DNA of 12,546 nucleotides from Conidiobolus incongruus B7586 (taxonomy: Eukaryota; Entomophthoromycota; Entomophthoromycetes; Entomophthorales; Conidiobolaceae): the NCBI GenBank assembly GCA_000697335.1, contig JNEM01013966.1, positions 1-12,546 on the forward strand. The letters are read 5' to 3'. The position numbers and the translations under genes were made by a program. The notes below the pieces were generated by a model. It did not search any database and was not told where the DNA came from. It saw only the letters and a program-made list of their open reading frames with translations. Of this stretch, positions 7,277-12,546 are shown piece by piece. Positions within the stretch are counted from its first letter, which is position 1. Every line of letters begins with the position of its first letter.

Positions 7277-8035
7277 ATATATAATTTAGTCATCTACATC
7301 AGTATTGAGTTTATATTATATTACTGATTAATCATACTTTTTAATCCCTTTAGATCACAATAAGTTAAATTAAATATTTATAGTCTTTATTATTCATTCT
7401 GAATAATATATTTTAATAAACTTAAATCATTGAAAATTTACTTTTAAATACATTTTATATTAAAAAGGTAGATTTTATTACATTAATATATATTGTATAC
7501 TATTTTTTAAATTTATTCAATAAAAGTAATATTGTTGAAAAATTGGCTTAATAATTGTTTTCATAAATCCATATTATGTTTTTGCCAATTAAAATGTATA
7601 ATTGAATTTTGATATTATTAATGGTAATCAGGAGAGCTGATTTTCAAACAGAGTAGTAGTCTTATTTTATCGATATTTTCTTTGCATTTGTATTTTATTT
7701 GTACTGAATAAAATTTGAACTAAGTGTTTAATAAATAAAGTATATTTCAAATAATAGAATGCTTTGAGTAACTTAAATGAGTAATTTGTGTAAAGAATGA
7801 AATTGCCAAATATGGGAATTCGTTCTTATGAATCCCATTTGAATATTAATTAATAAATTATGGGTTTATTGGTTAGAAAACATTAAATTCAATATCATCA
7901 AGAAACGTCATTTTTAGCATTAAGACAATTCCCAAGTCTTTTTAAATTATCACTGTTCTTTTCGAACTTTTCCTATTATCATTTTCTAAGACAATAGATT
8001 TTATAGAGTCAAAGTTCGATTACTTTGGCTAAAAG
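7277..8035 (+). other. ENY2 3' region and probable NOT1 promoter/leader
   Basis: No gene is supported here. AATAAA overlaps the ENY2 stop (7272-7277), and further AT-rich signals follow. Short inverted repeats occur: AATTGGC near 7542 with GCCAATT near 7585, and a perfect 5-bp hairpin at 7627-7641. From about 7900 the sequence becomes richer in C/T, as expected of a leader. Small ATG frames at 7798 (18 codons) and 7860 (8 codons) look like noise or upstream ORFs. Neither joins in frame to NOT1 by any splice I can justify. Confidence 0.5.
7627..7641. repeat. Small perfect hairpin
   Basis: ATCAG-gagag-CTGAT is a 5-bp stem with a 5-nt loop in AT-rich spacer. It is too short to assign a role and may be chance. 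Confidence 0.3.
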
Positions 8036-8083
8036 GTACTATTACCATCTCAATCCAACTTATTTATACTAACATTTTATTAG
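8036..8083 (+). other. Probable NOT1 leader intron with a perfect TACTAAC branch site
   Basis: A 48-nt candidate intron with a GTACTA donor after 'aaaag', a perfect TACTAAC at 8067-8073 and a TTTTATTAG acceptor. Downstream, the NOT1 frame meets a stop at 8097-8099. If this intron is real, the exon that follows therefore starts as noncoding leader. Its donor resembles that of the leader intron proposed for the eS31 gene. Confidence 0.6.
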
Positions 8084-8129
8084 TTTGACCATTTTCTAAT
8101 TTGTTTATTCAAACACCAATAACTTTACC

Positions 8130-11100
8130 ATCGTGGAATCAGATAAAGCTTTCATTGTTGGCTTAATAAGCAATTTAACCCTTGATAACTTTACAGAAAT
8201 CTCGGTGGAAATCCAAAAAGTAATCTAAAACTTATTATAATATCCCCATATATATATATATATATATTAACATTTTATTTTAGCTTCTTAGAACGAAAGA
8301 CGAAACACTCTGGTATTTTTTATTTCGTTATTTATTAAATCTCCTCACACCACCCGAGGTACAAAACCTTTCAAAGAATACCAAGGCCGCACTCTGTCGC
8401 TTTGTTGATTTCTTTACCGACGTCTGCTTAGAATCTAAAGGTACCGAATTTAACGTCCTGTTACTGGCCCTAGCCAGAAAGTTTTCCACTTTTGAACAGC
8501 TGCAAAACTTCTTGGACAATAATTTAGAACTTGACCATATTCATTATCTTGTTATTATCTTTTTTTATCTCTCTGTCCACCCCGAAACAGACATCAATTG
8601 CAGTAAGTATTTTATATCTAATTTAAACTATACTCATTCACCATTTTTAATGTTTTAGCTTTTTCTCTTGTCAGTGAACTTCTTAGCGAACTAACTGATA
8701 CTCCTGATTACTTTAAAGAATTAAACGCCGATATCTTACATCTCTGCTTAGTTTATAAACTTAGAATCGCTTTATTCGATCATCCTTTAGCACAGTCTAT
8801 CGTATCTTCTTTTGATCAAGTACTTCCCGATTTTCAATACATACGTAACGCTCCTAATCTAGTCCCCTTTCACCAATATATTATCGAAATGTCTAACGAA
8901 CCTGAAGTCACTGATGCTCCAGTAACTATTAATGAAATGATGGGTGAATTCTCTATCGATCACCTTTTATCAGTTCCTACAGTTCAAGATTTGCTCACCA
9001 AGCTTGGAATTGAAGAGTTTAATCCCGAAGTTCCCGCTCAAGTCAGCGATGAATACATCTCTTCTCTTCTTGCTGTTATTATTTCTTGGGCTAATTCTAT
9101 AGATACTCCACCTGAAGGCCTCAGAGATCTAATTGCCAAACCTGCAGTACCCGTTGAACATCTTGTAAAAGAGCTTAAAGTTAGAAATCCTGCTACAGAC
9201 TGGTTATTAGTTGTTCAAGGGATGGATCGTAAAGATGTCAAGTTTGAGACATTTTCTTCTGCACTGGTTCTCATTAACTTCTTTAAAATCGCAGTCGATG
9301 ATCAACAACCTTTCCCTGTTGACATATTCTTTCAAACTTGGGAGAATCCAATGGCTCAGATATCTTTTCTACATCAAGTTTTAAGAGGCCCTGTTTCTCT
9401 ACTTAATTTTAACGAACTTACTGGTAGAAGAATTATCGATCCCTCTCTTTTACCTTTGGATCAAGGTCCTTTAGATGCTTTCATTGACCAACTACAAGCT
9501 CACGTTTGTAACTGTCAAGGACTCGTTGAAATAGCCTATTTTGCTACTCAAACACTACAGGATCCTATTGTTACAGAACTCTTTGATCGTATTTGTTATT
9601 TATGTCCTCCTCTTGCCTTTTTGGGTCTTGTTGACAGCATCATTGATAATTTTGATATTGATAATGCTACTATACTTGGTTTACTCAGAAGGATAATGGA
9701 GCCTTCTGATGCTAATCATTTAGCTATCCTTTATCTTTGGAAAAAAGATAGTAATATCCTCATTAATCGATTATTCCACAATTACGTCATATTTTTCCAA
9801 AATTTCATGGACGTTTTTACTCTCTGCGAAAGACTCGACTTAGTTCCAGGTCTCGTAAATATGGCCAATAATGCACTTGCTATTCCTTATGCTTGTCTTG
9901 CTCACGATAAAAAATTGATCAGTCTTAAACTTTGGGCTGAAGAAAGATTGAGTGGCGAAGGGGCCGATCATTTTTTGAGTGAATTTATCGAATATGTAAA
10001 AAGTCAATATGGTAATTTTGTCAACGCTGGCGAAACAGAGTTTTCAGAAGCTCCTTCACGCAATTCAATAGTTGTCATTATTCGTTGTATTGTAGGCGCT
10101 GGTCTTCCTGATCATCTCAATTCTGCTGCCAAGGAAATGGTTAGTGATCTAGTTACTCATCATCCTGAGTTTACAAAGCTATTGAATGAAGCAGAAGCTA
10201 ATCAAAACATCGCTCCTACTGCTTTCCCTATTGATGTTGTTATCGATTCTGATAATTTATTCTCTATTCTTCATCGCAATTCTATGCCTTTAGAAGAAGT
10301 TATTAATCATCTTGCAGATCTCAAGCTTCGTTCCCCTAGATCTAAATCTTTATTCCTTTGCTTTTCTTACACTCTATTAGAAGAGCTTAATGGAATCGAT
10401 AAATTCCCCGAAGATTACGTTTTTAGAATAAGCAAAGTTTTAGGAACTACTATTGAGCACCATCTTCTTCCACTTTCAATGCTTAAACACGCTGTCCAAT
10501 TCATCTCAGAGCGTCTTCACCTTCCTCAAGATTCTCTTATTTCTAGATTTTGCATCTCAGCTTTGTTGGAATTTAAGACTCGAATTCCCGAATGGGGATC
10601 TTTCCAGGAAATTATCTCTAACTATCCAGAAATTATTCAATCTCATCCCGAGCTTGCTCCATTTGTCAAACCCGGAGGTCACATATCCGGTCCTCCTACT
10701 CCTTCGATTGGACAAGCTCAAACTCCTCAGGGAAAAGTCAGACAACCCTCGATTAATCAATTATCTCTTGATACTCTTTTGGCTTCTGGTGATAAAGTTA
10801 ACTATGAAGAGCCATCCTCCGATATTCAAGATAGGATCCATTTTATTATGAACAATATTTCTAAAGGCAATATCGAGGAGAAAGCTAAAGAAATGTCTGA
10901 ATTCCTCAAGGAGTCAGCCTTCAAATGGTTTAGTAATTATTTGGTTGTAAAGAGGGTTAGCATCGAAGTTAATTATCATGAACTTTATCTGAAGTTCTTG
11001 TTATTGCTAAATAACAAAAAACTAATGAAATTAGTTCTTGATGTTACATATGAAAAGATTCATATTATGCTTAACTCTGAGAAGACTGTAACCTCTTCTT

Positions 11101-12546
11101 CCGAAAGAACTCTTTTGAACAGTTTAGGTTCTTGGCTTGGTCTCATTACCTTATCTCGCAATTTACCTATTCTTCATAAAAAGCTTGCTATCAAAGAGTT
11201 GCTTTTGACTGGCTATGCTGAAAGGAAATTGATAGTTGTCATCCCATTTGTATGTAAGGTTTTAATTAACGCCGCTGATAGTACCATTTTCAAGCCTCCT
11301 AATCCTTGGTTAATGGGTATCATTCGACTTTTAATTGAAATGTCAAAAGGAGCTGGACTCAAGACCAATACTGGCTTTGCAATTGAAGTTTTATGTAAAA
11401 AGCTCGAAATTGATCCTTCGACTGTTGAGCCTACTAATTTGCTTTCTACTTTGGCATCTAAGTCCTCTGCAGATCTCAATCAAATTACTAAGCAAATTGA
11501 CAATATGAACCTATCTCAATCTCATCCTCCTCCCTCTGCTATTGCTCCTTCCACCTACTCTGACAACTCTCATTTGGATGGCTATAATCAAGTCATGTCT
11601 GAGCAAGATGTATTCCCAGACCTCAGTCCCTACATTACTTGGAATAAGAGATTGACTATATCTACTGCTGGACCTAATTTCAAGAATGTCATTATTGTAT
11701 CCATTGAACAGGCAATTAAGGAAATTGAGTTTAATATCAATAAGCGTGCTATTGATATTGCAGTCACGGTTACTAAGGACGTTTTTTTACGAGACTTTGT
11801 AGCTGAGCCTAATGATGAAACTGTTCGTCAAGCTACTCGATTGATTGCTGGCTCTCTGTCAAGTTGCTATTCACAAGCAACTTCTAAAGATGCTTTGCGC
11901 ACTAGAATGCTACATTATTGCTTCGCCAATTTAAGACATAATCAAATGGCCATTACCGCTCCTTTGGAAGAAGAATTGAAGTACTTTGTTGAAGATAATT
12001 TGCCTATGGCTATTGAGTATATTCAAAAGACTGCTTATGAAAAGGCTGCTTATCGTGTTGAAGATATGCTTAGTTCTTACTTCATCTCAAGACAAATTCA
12101 ACGGGAACATACTGGTCATCCTTGTGCAGATCCTTCTTACTTTGTACCTAATAAGTATCCTAAGAATATGCCTGATGTTTTCAAGTTGAAACCAAGTGGA
12201 TTGACTGAAAATCAGATTCGTGTATATGAAGATTTGTATCTTATTACTCGTGCTTCTCAATCCGCTGCTTATGAAATTGATGCCCAACATGCCTATCAGT
12301 CAGCCAATTTAGATCCCAACCATAATCACTCTCAACTCATCATGGAGCAATTGAACAATATTTTGAACGAGTTAGATCGTGTTGTTTTAAATGCCACCGA
12401 CGAATCTACCTTCCATGAAGATTTTCGCTTCCTCCATGGCCAAATTAACCATCTCATGGATCAATGCTATAATATTGATGAAGCTGCATTTGCTTTCACC
12501 CAAAAACTCGTTCACAGATTATACAAACATGAATCTGCTCTTGCTA
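8130..12546 (+). CDS. NOT1: NOT1/CNOT1, scaffold of the CCR4-NOT deadenylase complex (3' end beyond the window)
   Basis: Exons 8130-8219, 8284-8602 and 8659-12546 give about 1432 residues with no internal stop in 3.9 kb of the last exon; the frame runs off the window. NOT1 is the cytoplasmic platform on which the CCR4/CAF1 deadenylases, the NOT2-NOT3/5 module and CNOT9 assemble to shorten poly(A) tails and repress translation. Residues from about 1 to 800 match the helical N-terminal region, opening IVGLISNLT like human ISYLVDNLT. A Pro/Gln-rich linker follows near 808-830. The MIF4G domain (about 858-1056) shows IQDRIHFIMNN, YLVVKRVSIE, TLLNSLGSWLGLIT, LIVVIPFVCKVL and PPNPWLMGII; this is the CAF1 docking site. 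The CNOT9-binding domain (about 1128-1331) shows YITWNKR, AIDIAVTVTKD and LRDFVAEPNDE. The C-terminal NOT1 domain, which binds NOT2-NOT3, should lie beyond 12546, since homologues have about 2100-2400 residues. No AUG start is visible. The given start is the in-frame ATC at 8130 in 'ttaccATCgtgg', placed where family alignment expects the N terminus, and it is tentative. Confidence 0.92.
8220..8283 (+). other. NOT1 intron after the first visible coding exon
   Basis: A 64-nt GTAATC...TTTATTTTAG intron in phase 0. It contains a TA run at 8248-8268 and an ATTAAC branch-like site before the acceptor. Splicing joins EISVEIQK to LLRTKDETLWYFLF; reading through would meet stops. Confidence 0.82.
8603..8658 (+). 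other. NOT1 second coding intron
   Basis: A 56-nt GTAAGT...TGTTTTAG intron splitting a Thr codon (a|ct). Splicing joins ETDINC to TFSLVSELLSEL in an open frame on both sides. Confidence 0.9.

Noticed and set aside
7798-7886. ATGs at 7798 and 7860 as the start of NOT1
   Set aside because: Both frames close after 18 and 8 codons, and I found no donor that would join either in frame to the 8130-8219 exon. They remain possible upstream ORFs only.
8328-8519. 63-codon frame on the - strand
   Set aside because: It is antisense to the second NOT1 coding exon, whose sense frame is open and joins by good splice sites to the rest of NOT1.
10453-12290. Several open frames of 67-132 codons on both strands
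   Set aside because: All lie inside the continuous NOT1 reading frame, which carries the domain matches; these are shadows of it.
5762-12546. A functional ubiquitin-linked cluster (eS31 fusion, SAGA deubiquitinase subunit, CCR4-NOT scaffold)
   Set aside because: All three are widespread housekeeping genes with their own spacers and leaders; adjacency in one window is not evidence of a shared system.

Overview
The window is eukaryotic nuclear DNA: very AT-rich spacer, three intron-containing protein genes in one head-to-tail series on the + strand, and two decayed DNA transposons. The introns are short (about 48-77 nt) GT-AG introns, mostly GTAAG/GTAAT at the 5' end and T-rich before TAG/TTTAG, and one has a perfect TACTAAC branch site. 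Together with the fungal look of the Not1 MIF4G region, this suggests a fungus with an AT-rich genome, perhaps an early-diverging lineage. That assignment is an inference, and no marker in the window fixes the species.

Layout. Positions 1-4088 hold no host gene. They carry two mariner-type elements of 1317 and 1312 bp (491-1807 and 2775-4086) in the same orientation. Each has imperfect ~25-bp terminal inverted repeats and sits between TA dinucleotides. Each contains a recognisable but ruined transposase whose DDD catalytic residues read N. The two copies differ largely by C-to-T and G-to-A changes, many at CpA/TpG, which resembles repeat-induced point mutation. Positions 4089-5685 are gene-free and lead into the first host gene.

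The first gene (coding exons 5762-6362) encodes a ubiquitin-like/eS31 (RPS27A) fusion of exactly 156 residues. The ribosomal half is orthodox and keeps its four zinc cysteines. The ubiquitin half has lost K11, K29, K33, K48 and K63, and its tail reads D-L-C-G-G instead of R-L-R-G-G. The second gene (6799-7276, four exons) was recovered by joining small exons and encodes a 103-residue ENY2/Sus1, shared by the SAGA deubiquitinase module and TREX-2. The third gene (about 8130 to beyond the window end) encodes NOT1/CNOT1, the scaffold of the CCR4-NOT deadenylase. Its N-terminal region, MIF4G domain and CNOT9-binding domain are visible; the C-terminal NOT1 superfamily homology domain lies outside. 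No AUG start can be found for it, and the + strand has no ATG at all from 7863 to 8648.

The three genes act in ribosome biogenesis/translation, transcription-coupled mRNA export, and mRNA decay. They look like separate housekeeping genes rather than one pathway. I see no operon, CRISPR array, rRNA or tRNA. The points most worth a second look are the RIP-like mariner pair, the divergent ubiquitin moiety and the missing NOT1 start codon.
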